Shown here: positions 42,320 through 50,256 of the stretch, piece after piece
Layout: every line of letters begins with the position of its first letter
Position numbering within the stretch: position 1 is the first letter of the stretch
Assembly (NCBI GenBank): GCA_035944555.1
Contig: DASZAY010000023.1
Location: 172,680-236,679 of the forward strand
DNA length: 64,000 nt
DNA from: CADCWK01 sp035944555
GTDB taxonomy: Bacteria; Chloroflexota; Chloroflexia; Thermomicrobiales; UBA6265
Direction of reading: 5' to 3'
Position numbers and translations under genes: made by a program
Notes under the pieces: generated by a model
What the model was told of the DNA's origin: nothing
Seen by the model: the letters and a program-made list of their open reading frames with translations, nothing else
Databases searched by the model: none

Positions 42320-43711
42320 TCAGTCCAGCGTCATGAACAGGTTGTTCAGTGACTCCGACACCGTCGGATGCGAGATGGCGGCGTCACGGAGCGCGGTGTA
42401 GGGCAAGCCACCCATCATCGCGACCTGGAGGACCGTCGCGACCTCGCCGCCATCGATCCCGAGGATGGCCGCGCCGAGGATCCGGTCTGTCTTCGCGTCG
42501 ACCACAGCCTTCATCAATCCGCGCGTCTCGTCGGTCTCGATCGCCCGGGCGACCGACGACATCGGCAGCGTCGCTACCCGGACCTCATGGCCCTGCTCGC
42601 GTGCCTGCTGCTCCGTCAGCCCGACGCGCCCCAGTTGCGGGTCGGTGAACATCGTGTAGGGCACGATCCGGTCGGTCGTGGTCCGGCCGGCTCCCTTGAG
42701 CAGGTTGTCCCGCACGATCCGGAAGTCGTCGTAGCTGATGTGGGTGAAGGCCGGGCCCCCCTTGACGTCGCCCAGCGCGTAGACGCCGGACACGTTCGTC
42801 TCCAGCCGCTCATCGACCCGGATGTACCCACGCTTGTCCACGTCAATCCCGGCGGCGTCCAGCCCGAGGTCGTTGGTGTTTGGCGTCCGGCCGGTCGCGA
42901 CCAGGAGATGCGACGCATCCAGCGTCCCGGCGGGGCCGTCCGGTCCCTCCAGCTCCAGTGCGATCCCGTCGGCCGTCCGCGACACGCGGGTTGCCTGCGT
43001 CTCGAAGCGGAGGTCGATCCCATCCTCGGCGAGGATGTCGCGCAGCGAGTCGGCGATCTCGTCGTCCTCCCGGCCCAGCAGGCGGTCGCCCCGGACGAGG
43101 ACAGTAACCTGGGCGCCCAGGCGGCGGAACAGCTGGCTGAACTCCATCGCGATCACGCCGGCCCCGATCACGACCAGGTGGCGCGGCGTCTCGCCGAGCT
43201 CCATCACGGTCGTCGACGTCAGGTACGGCACATCGTCCATCCCGTCGATCGGGGGAATCGCCGGGCGCTCGCCGACGTTGACGAAGATCCGGTCACCGGC
43301 GATTCGTCGTTCCCCGCCGTCCTCGAGTGTGACGACGAGTTCCTTCGGGTCGGTGAACCGGGCCTGTCCGTCGATGGCCTCCAGCCCCTCTACGCCGTGA
43401 ACGGAGCTCGTGCTCCCGCTGTTGAAGGATGCGACCACGTCCCGCTTGCGCCGGCGAACGACGGCCTGATCGATGGAGACGTCTCCAGTCCCGACGCCGT
43501 AGTCCGCCGCGCGCCGGGCCAGGTAAGCGACGCGGCCGGACGCGATCATCGTCTTGGTCGGCGTGCAGCCGATGTTGACGCAGGTACCGCCGTAGTGCTT
43601 GCGCTCGATGATGGCGACCCGCTGCCCGGCGCCGGCCAGGGCGGTGGCAAGCGGCCCACCGGCCTGTCCGGCCCCGATGACGACCGCATCGAACTGTTCT
43701 GTCTGGCTCAT
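42320..43711 (-). CDS. FAD-dependent pyridine nucleotide-disulfide oxidoreductase (class I, mercuric reductase/LPD-like)
   Basis: A 463-residue flavoprotein. The FAD site is VVIGAGQAGGPLATALA, the redox disulfide GGTCVNIGCTPTK (Cys44 and Cys49), the NAD(P) site HLVVIGAGVIAMEFSQLFRRLG, GVYALGDVKGGPAF is the second FAD block, and the dimer interface ends AISHPTVSESLNNLF with the His-x-x-x-x-Glu pair. It resembles mercuric reductase and dihydrolipoamide dehydrogenase-like proteins but lacks the HMA domain and C-terminal CC pair of true MerA. Its substrate disulfide is unknown. ATG at 43711 fits GGGGAG at seven bases. Confidence 0.88.
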   Translation of the reverse strand: MSQTEQFDAVVIGAGQAGGPLATALAGAGQRVAIIERKHYGGTCVNIGCTPTKTMIASGRVAYLARRAADYGVGTGDVSIDQAVVRRRKRDVVASFNSGSTSSVHGVEGLEAIDGQARFTDPKELVVTLEDGGERRIAGDRIFVNVGERPAIPPIDGMDDVPYLTSTTVMELGETPRHLVVIGAGVIAMEFSQLFRRLGAQVTVLVRGDRLLGREDDEIADSLRDILAEDGIDLRFETQATRVSRTADGIALELEGPDGPAGTLDASHLLVATGRTPNTNDLGLDAAGIDVDKRGYIRVDERLETNVSGVYALGDVKGGPAFTHISYDDFRIVRDNLLKGAGRTTTDRIVPYTMFTDPQLGRVGLTEQQAREQGHEVRVATLPMSSVARAIETDETRGLMKAVVDAKTDRILGAAILGIDGGEVATVLQVAMMGGLPYTALRDAAISHPTVSESLNNLFMTLD

Positions 43712-43820
43712 GAACACGCTCCCCGCCCCGGTTCCGGGGCCACTACGCCTGATTCAACGCTCTGTCAGCTGGACGGCAATCGGCGCGCCATGGACATGAC
43801 ATGCCGAGTCGGAAAAGGGG

Positions 43821-43855
43821 CGACCCGGAAGCGAGTGGGGCTCGCTTCCGGGTCG
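43821..43855 (-). terminator. Hairpin terminator of the riboswitch-controlled gene
   Basis: Perfect 15-bp inverted repeat (CGACCCGGAAGCGAG at 43821-43835, partner at 43841-43855, five-base loop). On the minus strand it is followed by CCCCTTTTCC, so it should stop transcription coming from the gene at 43970-44410. Confidence 0.85.
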
Positions 43856-43969
43856 GGACCGCTGGACGTCGGTGTGACGTCGGTGGGGTGAGATCACCGC
43901 GGGCGATCCAGCCGTGGGATGCAGTGGCGACGTGGGACCAACGCGGGACCAAATGGGAAGTCAGATGGA

Positions 43970-44410
43970 TCAGCGGGCAACGACGATGTCGAGCGGGACG
44001 TTGGTCGTGGCCGGACCGGAGATGGCGCCTCCGCTGACCGAGGAGATGCCTACTTCGGCCGACACGTTGCCGCGAGCCGGGATCATCACTGTGAAGGTGA
44101 CCCCGCTGCCGGGGATGCGGGTCGAATCGATCAAGTACCCATGGTCGGCGAACCCGGTGTCATGAGAGGTCATCGCGACACGTCCGGCCGCGGCGACGCT
44201 AACCCGGACCGGACCCGTCACGCGGCGGGCGTCGGCAGACGACATGGCCACATCAAGGGTGTAGTTGGTGGTCCCGACCGCGACGGTGGCGGTGCGATAG
44301 GTCCACTTCCCGGCCGCCTCGGCCAAATCCGGTCCGGAAAGGCCGAATGCTGCGGAGGCAACAAGTAGCAGGGCGACGACGAGCAGGGATGACCGGTGCG
44401 CGAACGACAT
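43970..44410 (-). CDS. Secreted protein of unknown function, under c-di-GMP riboswitch control
   Basis: A 146-residue protein I do not recognise. Residues 1-36 are a Sec signal peptide (basic MSFAHRSS, hydrophobic LLVVALLLVASAAFGL, cleavage probably near AEAA). The mature part is beta-strand-like, rich in Val, Ser, Thr and Gly (TATVAVGTTNYTLDVAM, VRVSVAAAGRVAMTS, VTFTVMIPARGNVSAEVGISSV), and looks like one small sandwich domain. There are no cysteines and no anchor, so it is probably released or wall-associated. ATG at 44410 follows GGAGG at eight bases. The leader carries a GEMM-I aptamer, so expression probably follows c-di-GMP, as for surface, adhesion or motility factors. Single-gene unit with its own promoter and terminator. 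Confidence 0.8.
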   Translation of the reverse strand: MSFAHRSSLLVVALLLVASAAFGLSGPDLAEAAGKWTYRTATVAVGTTNYTLDVAMSSADARRVTGPVRVSVAAAGRVAMTSHDTGFADHGYLIDSTRIPGSGVTFTVMIPARGNVSAEVGISSVSGGAISGPATTNVPLDIVVAR

Positions 44411-44464
44411 GGCGAAGCCTCCAGGGCCTGTGGATCCATCCGGGACGGGGCTCGTCCAGCGGAT

Positions 44465-44595
44465 CGAATGGCCGCGGCAACTCAGCCAGCGTAGCGTGTG
44501 ACGCCCCAAGAGGGATGTCAGGCGCGGTAGCCCTGGAGCTTTGCGTCCCCGGCTTTCACCAGGTTTGCCACTGCGCGGGTGGCGGGACCAGCCAT
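44465..44595 (-). ncRNA. Cyclic di-GMP-I (GEMM-I) riboswitch
   Basis: Read on the minus strand, the leader holds the hallmark elements in order: GGCAAACC (about 44562-44569), a stem closed by a GAAA tetraloop, and GGGGACGCAAAGC (about 44538-44550), followed by a second stem with a long insert and GUUGCCG at its end. These are the conserved bases of the c-di-GMP-I aptamer. Outer borders are approximate. The aptamer segment at 44530-44538 is perfectly complementary over nine bases to 44419-44427, which includes most of the GGAGG ribosome binding site of the gene downstream. This suggests control of translation: ligand binding would hold the segment in the aptamer stem and free the site. Confidence 0.8.
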
Positions 44596-44630
44596 CAGGG
44601 CTGTCCCGGAATGATTCGGTGCTGGACTGA

Positions 44631-44658
44631 ATTCTATTCAGCCGACCGGGCTAGTCCA
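44631..44658 (-). promoter_or_regulatory. Putative promoter of the riboswitch transcript
   Basis: On the minus strand TGGACT (44653-44658), a 16-base spacer and TAGAAT (44631-44636), placing the transcript start near 44624, about 30 bases before the aptamer. The remaining upstream stretch (44660-44870) shows no further gene; an imperfect TGCGGTC/GACCGCA repeat near 44706-44747 is the only structure. Confidence 0.55.
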
Positions 44659-44870
44659 GTAGTCATAGGCCATTGGCGGGGGTACTTTCGTCCCGACCTC
44701 GAGAGATGCGGTCCGCGGTTGATCGCGGCGGTCATGCCGACGACCGCACCAGATGAGCAGACATGGAACGGGCCGCCAGGAGATGTCCCGGCAGCCCGAA
44801 TTGATCATGATCCTGCTCGAACTGGATCCCCAGTCAGCCTCCGGTCTCAGCTCCCGGGGGCTGCAAGCGA

Positions 44871-45914
44871 TCAGGCGTCCCAGGTCGCAGCGAGAACCCG
44901 AACCCAGTTGCCATGGCCGATCTTCGCCAGCGCCTCATCGTCATAGCCCCGGCTCCGCAGCGTCTCCATCAGTCGGGGCAGACCGCTGACGTCGCCCAGC
45001 TCGTCCGGCATGGTCGCTCCATCGAAGTCGGAGCCGAGGCCGACCCGATCGATACCCACTGCCTCAATCATCGCGTCCACATGATCGGCCAGCACCGACA
45101 GGGGGACATCACTTCCGCGGCCACCGTCGGCCCGGAGAAAGCCGACGTGGAAGTTCAATCCGACCAGTCCGTCGCTGTCGCGGATGGCGTCGAGTTGCTT
45201 GGCCGTCAGGTTCCGGGTGCTGGGTGACAGGGCGTGGACGTTGCTGTGGGATGCGACGATCGGGTCATCGGTGATCGCCGCGAGATCCCAGAACCCCTGC
45301 TCATTGAGGTGCGAGACATCGAGCATGATCCCCAGGCGGTTGCAGGCCCGGACCAGGTCCTTGCCGGCGTCCGTCAGGCCTGGGCCGGTGTCACCGGTCC
45401 GGCCGAAGTCGAACGGGACGCCGTGAGCGAAGACATTCGACCGCGACCAGACCGGCCCGATCGAGCGCAGCCCCGCGGCGTAGAAGACTTCCAGCGCGTC
45501 CAGCTCCGGGTCGATCGGCTCTGCTCCCTCGAAATGCAGCTCGATCGCGAACGTCCCGTCGGCGAGACACTGCCGCAGTTCGGCGGCCGTGGTCACGATC
45601 CGGCAGGCGCCGTCCGATGCGGCGACGATCCGCCGCAGCCGGGCGAGCTCCTCGATCGCGTAGTGCTCGGCGTAGGCCTGGGTGAACTCCGGCGACGGTG
45701 AGATCACGCCCGGCGGGTCACCGGCCGGGCGGTCGCCGGGATCGGAGACGAACACCGCGAAGATGCCACCGGCCAGGCCGCCCTCCTTCGCACGTGGGAG
45801 GTCGAGGTGCCCCTCGGCCGAGCGATCGAGGAAGTCGCGACCGGTGGAGCGGAGACTGAGGACCGTGTCGTTGTGGCCGTCGAAGACGGGGATCAGGGGC
45901 GACTGGGCGGACAT
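44871..45914 (-). CDS. Membrane dipeptidase (renal dipeptidase), peptidase family M19
   Basis: A 347-residue zinc dipeptidase that can split L-D and L-L dipeptides. Motifs follow the M19 order: FDGHNDT (His14, Asp16 as first metal ligands), IELHFEGAEPI (bridging Glu), LDVSHLNEQGF (His), IVASHSNVHALSPSTRNLT (second His and the conserved Arg-Asn) and GLGSDFDGAT (Asp). There is no signal peptide or lipid anchor, so the bacterial form is cytoplasmic. ATG at 45914 follows AGAGGA. In bacteria such enzymes may recycle D-Ala-containing or other dipeptides; nothing adjacent narrows this. Confidence 0.92.
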   Translation of the reverse strand: MSAQSPLIPVFDGHNDTVLSLRSTGRDFLDRSAEGHLDLPRAKEGGLAGGIFAVFVSDPGDRPAGDPPGVISPSPEFTQAYAEHYAIEELARLRRIVAASDGACRIVTTAAELRQCLADGTFAIELHFEGAEPIDPELDALEVFYAAGLRSIGPVWSRSNVFAHGVPFDFGRTGDTGPGLTDAGKDLVRACNRLGIMLDVSHLNEQGFWDLAAITDDPIVASHSNVHALSPSTRNLTAKQLDAIRDSDGLVGLNFHVGFLRADGGRGSDVPLSVLADHVDAMIEAVGIDRVGLGSDFDGATMPDELGDVSGLPRLMETLRSRGYDDEALAKIGHGNWVRVLAATWDA

Positions 45915-45966
45915 TGGAGTGATCCTCTCGCAATATGGATGAGTATGTCTGACAGGCGGCGCCTGC

Positions 45967-46596
45967 TCAGGCGGTCGGAGCCGCGATCCCGCTCAGGCCC
46001 AGCCGATCGGACGCTCCCTTGAGGGCGTCGATCACGTCCTGGATGACGTCCTCCAGCGGCCGGCCCAGCAGTTCGGCGCCATTGCGAATGTCGTCACGGC
46101 TGACCTTGGCCGCGAACGCCTTGTCCTTCATCTTCTTCTTCACCGAACTGACCTGGACGGTATGGACACTCCGATCCGGGCGGACCAGCGCCACGGCCGT
46201 GACGAATCCGCTCAGCTCGTCGACGGCCCGCAGGGTCTTCTCCATGTCCGAGACGGGCTCGACGCCGGTGTAGTCGGCGTGGGTCAGGACGGCGCGGGTG
46301 ATCTCGTCGCTCCAGCCCTGGTCGCGCAGATAGCGGACGCCAACGTAAGGGTGACCCGCCTCGCCGGCATCCATTTCCGGGTGCCGCTCGAAGTCGAGGT
46401 CGTGAAGCAACCCGACGGCGACCCAGAGGTCCTCGTCAGCGCCCTGCTGCCGGGCGAAGTAGCCCATGCAGGCGGCGACGGCTTCGCAATGCTTGCGGAG
46501 ACTGTCGGTCTGGACCCACTCGTGGAGCGTCTCCCGGGCCTGGGGAACGTACGGGGGCTGCACGGTCGCGGTCGTCGTAGATGGCTGATCGGTCAC
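45967..46596 (-). CDS. HD domain protein (HDIG-type phosphohydrolase-like)
   Basis: A 209-residue protein with one HD metal domain at about 35-150: RKHCEAVAACMGYFARQQG (first His), VGLLHDLDFERHPEM (His-Asp), LTHADYTG (His) and LRAVDELSGFVTA (Asp). This H...HD...H...D order is typical of small HDIG hydrolases acting on nucleotides or phosphomonoesters. The C-terminal part (VKKKMKDKAFAAKVSRDDI) is basic and helical. It is not a c-di-GMP HD-GYP: the GYP motif is absent. GTG at 46596 fits AGAGGA at six bases. It lies 52 bases downstream of no other gene and is divergent from the ABC ATPase gene. Confidence 0.82.
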   Translation of the reverse strand: MTDQPSTTTATVQPPYVPQARETLHEWVQTDSLRKHCEAVAACMGYFARQQGADEDLWVAVGLLHDLDFERHPEMDAGEAGHPYVGVRYLRDQGWSDEITRAVLTHADYTGVEPVSDMEKTLRAVDELSGFVTAVALVRPDRSVHTVQVSSVKKKMKDKAFAAKVSRDDIRNGAELLGRPLEDVIQDVIDALKGASDRLGLSGIAAPTA

Positions 46597-46707
46597 GCGA
46601 TTCCTCTCGGTCTGGCTGATCGCTCGGGACCGCGCTAGTGTACCGTCCGATCCCGGCACCCGGACCGCCGGGTGTTGTCTTTCCGACCGGCCACACCAAG
46701 GGGAACC

Positions 46708-47802
46708 ATGACGGCGACCGCCACGGCACACGACGTCGAGTTGCGTTCGATCACCAAGCGCTACGGGTCGGTCCTGGCCCTTGATGCGCTGTCCCTGGAC
46801 GTCCGTACGGGCGAGTTCATGACGCTGCTCGGACCATCCGGCGGTGGCAAGTCGACCACGCTGCGGATGATCGGCGGGTTCCTCTCGCCCGACCGTGGGG
46901 AGATCCTGCTCCGCGGCCGGCCGATCGCCGATGTCCCTGCCCACGACCGGGAGACGGCGACGGTCTTCCAGAGCTATGCCCTGTTCCCGCACCTCTCGAT
47001 CGGTGACAACATCGGCTATGGCCTGCAGCAGCAGGGCGTGCCGAAGAGCGCCATCCGGGATCGCGTCCGGGAGGCACTCGCCCTGGTCGCGCTGCCCGGC
47101 ACCGAGAACCGCCGCCCGCACGAGCTCTCCGGGGGCCAGCAGCAGCGGGTGGCCCTCGCCCGGGCGCTGGCCGTCCTCCCCGCCGTGCTGCTTCTCGACG
47201 AGCCGCTCGGGGCGCTGGACGTCTCACTCCGGCGCCAGATGCAGGAGGAGCTGCGCGCGATCCAGCAACGGACGGGCATCACCTTCATCTATGTCACCCA
47301 TGATCAGGAAGAGGCACTCTCGATGTCCGACCGCCTGGCGGTGATCCGCGACGGACGGGTCGTCCAGGTCGGTCCGCCGGAACAGCTCTACGAGCGACCA
47401 GACGACGCCTTCGTCGCCCGCTTCATGGGCGCCGGAAACATCCTGACCGGCCCGGTCCTCTCCGCGGAGGGAAACCGGTCAACGCTTCGGCTCGGGGGAC
47501 AGGCCGTCGGCCTGGATGGGGTCCGTCCCGGCGCTGATGGCAAGGGGACCGTCATGGTCCGTCCGGAGCGGCTCCGGGTCGTCTCACCGGAGTCAGCCGA
47601 TCCCGGCGCGGATACGGTCCAATGGTCGGCGACCGTGAACTCGCTGCGTTACCAGGGGGCAACGACGGCTGTCCGCCTGACCGCGTCGGACGGAACCGAA
47701 TTGATCGCCTCGGTACGGCCGGACGACCTGGCCGGGATCGCCCCGGGGGCAACGGTCCGCGTGACGACGGAGTCGCGCCACCTCGTGCCCCTGGCGCCGT
47801 AG
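46708..47802 (+). CDS. ABC transporter ATP-binding protein, PotA/FbpC type with TOBE domain
   Basis: A 364-residue ATPase. Walker A is GPSGGGKST (42-50), the Q loop TATVFQSYALFPHL, the signature HELSGGQQQRVALARAL, Walker B VLLLDEPLGALD and the H loop YVTHDQEEALSMSDR. Residues about 235-364 are a TOBE-type regulatory domain (RFMGAGNILTG, VMVRPERLRVV). This architecture belongs to importers of polyamines, iron, sulfate or sugars (PotA, FbpC, CysA, MsmK groups). No permease or binding protein is adjacent. The sugar importer at 52.4-56 kb lacks an ATPase, so this protein could energise it, but MalK-type features are not decisive. ATG at 46708 follows AAGGGGA. Confidence 0.9.
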   Translation: MTATATAHDVELRSITKRYGSVLALDALSLDVRTGEFMTLLGPSGGGKSTTLRMIGGFLSPDRGEILLRGRPIADVPAHDRETATVFQSYALFPHLSIGDNIGYGLQQQGVPKSAIRDRVREALALVALPGTENRRPHELSGGQQQRVALARALAVLPAVLLLDEPLGALDVSLRRQMQEELRAIQQRTGITFIYVTHDQEEALSMSDRLAVIRDGRVVQVGPPEQLYERPDDAFVARFMGAGNILTGPVLSAEGNRSTLRLGGQAVGLDGVRPGADGKGTVMVRPERLRVVSPESADPGADTVQWSATVNSLRYQGATTAVRLTASDGTELIASVRPDDLAGIAPGATVRVTTESRHLVPLAP

Positions 47803-47854
47803 CCAAGGAGGCCGCGCACCTCCCGGCCCGAGCAATGTCGCCACACGGGAAAGC

Positions 47855-47881
47855 CCCCTGCTCCAGTCGCTGGAGCAGGGG
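47855..47881. terminator. Bidirectional hairpin between ABC ATPase and anti-sigma genes
   Basis: Perfect 12-bp inverted repeat (CCCCTGCTCCAG at 47855-47866, partner at 47870-47881, loop TCG) between convergent genes. Confidence 0.8.
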
Positions 47882-47913
47882 ACTATTGCAGTCGTTGGCA
47901 TTGGAGCGAGGCG

Positions 47914-49014
47914 TTAGCCGGCGGCGCTGAGCGTACCGATCATGACGACCGTCGTCGGAGTTTCGCTTCCGCCGGCCGGCTCGGCCGAAATGGCGACGGC
48001 GTCGAACTGCTGCGCGACACTGTCTGCCGTGAAGATGGCCGTCCCATCCTCGGTGAACTCCAGGAGTCCGGCTGAGCGGGGTGCCTCCTCACCAGGAGCC
48101 CCACCGAGGTACCAGAGCTGGTAGACCCCATTCTCAGGCAGCGGGCGCAGTCCGCGAATCTCGCCGACGACGGACTGTTCCCGATACGAGTAGAACACCG
48201 TCCCGCTCGCCTCAGGTGGCACGATATCTCCGGCGCCGGGGTCCGGGTTCAGGACCCAGGCCGAGGCATTCGACTGGGCATTGGCGAGCTGAACCTCCTG
48301 CTGGAGCGCAACCGTCTGCTGGTCCAGCGTGATTACCTGGGCCCGCAGCTCTTCGACATCTTCCTGGAGCGCGCTGTTGCGGACCTGCAGCGCGACCGCC
48401 GCGACGGCGAAGACGACGAGCGCCACCGCCATCAACCCGGTCAGCCACAGGTTGGCTCCCCGCCGCGGGTCTATGATCCCCTGCCCGACCGAGGTCGTGT
48501 TGCCCCGAGAGGGCCGCGACGCCGGGATGGTGTTCGGCGACGTGCCGGACGACCGCGCCGTTCCCGGTCCCTCGGCGCGTGGCGGGGTTCGCCGCGCCGC
48601 GGGCTGGCCGGCGGCAGATCGATCGGACGCTCCTACGGATGATCGGGGTGCATCGGCCAGGACACTGTCGAGGATGCGTCCCCGCAGCGCGGCCGAGGGC
48701 GCCATGTCGCCGCCGGCCGCACCAGTTGCGGACGGCAGGCGGTCGGCATCCGGGAGTGTCAGCAAGCCGGGCAGCATTCCGACGACAGTATTCAGTTCGG
48801 CGACTTCGCGGCGAAAGGCGGCGTCTTCTTCCATCCGTGTCATCGCGGTGTCGTATTCGGCGCCGGACAAGGCACCAAGAACCAGGGCGGCTGCGTCGTC
48901 GAGATCACGCTCACGGGACGGCGGAGTGCGGCGCGACGCGTCGATCGAACTGGGAACATCCCCGGTCGCGTCGCGTCGGTCCTCTGAGCTGTGGTTGCCC
49001 AATCCGTCGGTCAC
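47914..49014 (-). CDS. Anti-sigma factor, RskA-like
   Basis: A 366-residue membrane protein. The cytoplasmic part has a short helical domain (DLDDAAALVLGALSGAEYDTAMTRM, about 38-95) typical of the RskA anti-sigma N-terminus, then a long disordered Pro/Ser/Arg linker, one membrane helix (LWLTGLMAVALVVFAVAAVALQV, about 190-212), a coiled coil rich in Gln/Leu (about 213-250) and an extracytoplasmic RskA domain (VFYSYREQSVVGEIRGLRPLPENGVYQLWYLG ... AVAISAEPAGGSETPTTVVMIG). GTG at 49014 fits GAGAGGA. It follows its probable partner sigma factor gene by 97 bases. Family members are cut by membrane proteases to free the sigma factor; the trigger here is unknown. Confidence 0.88.
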   Translation of the reverse strand: MTDGLGNHSSEDRRDATGDVPSSIDASRRTPPSRERDLDDAAALVLGALSGAEYDTAMTRMEEDAAFRREVAELNTVVGMLPGLLTLPDADRLPSATGAAGGDMAPSAALRGRILDSVLADAPRSSVGASDRSAAGQPAARRTPPRAEGPGTARSSGTSPNTIPASRPSRGNTTSVGQGIIDPRRGANLWLTGLMAVALVVFAVAAVALQVRNSALQEDVEELRAQVITLDQQTVALQQEVQLANAQSNASAWVLNPDPGAGDIVPPEASGTVFYSYREQSVVGEIRGLRPLPENGVYQLWYLGGAPGEEAPRSAGLLEFTEDGTAIFTADSVAQQFDAVAISAEPAGGSETPTTVVMIGTLSAAG

Positions 49015-49111
49015 GCTCGTGTCCTCTCCGGGATTACCACCGCGACGTGCTCGCGGGGGCATCTCCCGACAGATCCGGCTCGTCCGGTCTGTGTGTATCC
49101 GGTGGTCGGGG

Positions 49112-49744
49112 TCATCGTCGCTGCCCCCCGCTCGCCGGCCGGTCGTCGGGACGCGGAGCGTCCAGTTCGACCCACTCGGCCAGCGCCGAACGCATCTTGC
49201 GAAGTCCCAGCCGCATTCGGCCCTTGACCGTACCGAGCGGCATCCCTGTGCGGGTCGCGATCTCCTGGTGGGACAGGCCCATGAAGAAAGCCAGTTCGAT
49301 CGCCTGGCGCTGCTCGTCGGGAAGGTCGAGCATGACCGAACGGATATGTTCGGCCTCGATCGACCCGGCGACCGCTCCGAAGACGTCCTCGGAGCTCCCC
49401 TCGAGCCGGTAATCGACATCGTCGAGCTGGACATCCGTCTGCTCATGCCGGAACCGACCCCGGCGCCGATCGATGGACAGGTTATGGACGATCGCCATCA
49501 GCCATGACCGCGCGGCACCCCGCTCGGGGCTGAATCCGGACGCCCTCCGCCAGACGGCAAGGAAGGCTTCCTGGACCACGTCCTCCGCGACGCCCCGCTC
49601 TCCCAGGATCCGGTAGGCGAGACCGAACGCCATGCGACCGTAGCGGTCATACAGCGCAGCCAACGCGACGTCGTCGCGCGACTGGATCGCGGCGATCAAC
49701 GCTTCGTCAGTCCGTGGATCGCCTTCTGGCGGTCCGTCGTGCAT
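49112..49744 (-). CDS. ECF sigma factor, SigK-like
   Basis: A 210-residue group 4 sigma factor: region 2 (about 25-95) with LAALYDRYGRMAFGLAYRILG and AEDVVQEAFLAVWRRA, and region 4 (about 140-195) with MLDLPDEQRQAIELAFFMGLSHQEIATRTGMPLGTVKGRMRLGL, a clear helix-turn-helix. There is no region 3, as usual. ATG at 49744 follows GGGGAGG. It is co-directional with and just upstream of the RskA-like anti-sigma gene, a standard SigK-RskA pairing. Its regulon is unknown; an ECF-type promoter motif lies 80 bases upstream on the opposite strand. Confidence 0.93.
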   Translation of the reverse strand: MHDGPPEGDPRTDEALIAAIQSRDDVALAALYDRYGRMAFGLAYRILGERGVAEDVVQEAFLAVWRRASGFSPERGAARSWLMAIVHNLSIDRRRGRFRHEQTDVQLDDVDYRLEGSSEDVFGAVAGSIEAEHIRSVMLDLPDEQRQAIELAFFMGLSHQEIATRTGMPLGTVKGRMRLGLRKMRSALAEWVELDAPRPDDRPASGGQRR

Positions 49745-49821
49745 GACCTCCCCCTGGCGATCTACAAAGACATACGAGCGCAGACGACGAGTGGATCAAC
49801 GTCAACGAGGGTGATCTTCAG

Positions 49822-49849
49822 GGAACAATGCGAATTACCCAATGTCTCG
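49822..49849 (+). promoter_or_regulatory. Possible ECF-type promoter near the SigK-like gene
   Basis: GGAACA (49822-49827), a 16-base spacer and GTCTCG (49844-49849), the layout of many ECF promoters (GGAAC/GTC). It points to the secreted-protein gene about 400 bases downstream. Motif match only. Confidence 0.3.
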
Positions 49850-50045
49850 GGTGTTCCGGGATCATACTCCACAGCCGGACCGATCGGCCCGCCGTCAGGG
49901 ACGGGCGGAACGCGCCCGGAGGCAACCGGAGACACCCGGAGAACACCCCGGCTTCTATGGAAGCGGGCCTGTCCATGATTGACCGGGCCGGACGCATGCA
50001 ATGGGCTCCGGCCCGGTCGACGACCTGCGGCGACAAGGTTCGCCG

Positions 50046-50073
50046 TTGACAAGATGGCCGGGGATGGTACGGT
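50046..50073 (+). promoter_or_regulatory. Putative promoter of the TSP3-repeat protein gene
   Basis: Perfect -35 TTGACA (50046-50051), a 16-base spacer and TACGGT (50068-50073), a TANNNT -10. It predicts a leader of about 175 nt before the ATG at 50257. Confidence 0.5.
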
Positions 50074-50256
50074 GCCTGAAACCGGAAGCATTGCGGGATC
50101 CTGTCGCGGCCAGTGGCCGTCCCCGGCCAGGGTCCCGCACCGGCCCCGGGCTACCCATGACCCGATCCCCTGCGGATCGCCAACCTGTTCGCCGTGAGCC
50201 GGCCGGTTCGCCACCAGGGTGAAATCCAGCCACTCACACCGGAAGGGGACTCGCGA

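Larger units (their letters stand above)
49745..50256. other. Intergenic region between the sigma factor gene and a divergent secreted-protein gene
   Basis: 512 bases without a convincing gene. It holds an ECF-type motif (49822-49849) and a housekeeping-type promoter (50046-50073), listed separately. GGAACA appears on both strands around 49822-49857, in the stretch next to the sigma factor start. Short frames here have no RBS and no coding bias. Confidence 0.5.

Noticed and set aside
42303..42326. GGACTGA/TCAGTCC inverted repeat as a terminator
   Set aside because: Only seven pairs with a ten-base loop, made of the end codons of two convergent genes; may be chance.
44706..44747. TGCGGTC/GACCGCA inverted repeat as a second riboswitch or operator
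   Set aside because: Short arms, long unstructured middle and no conserved motif.
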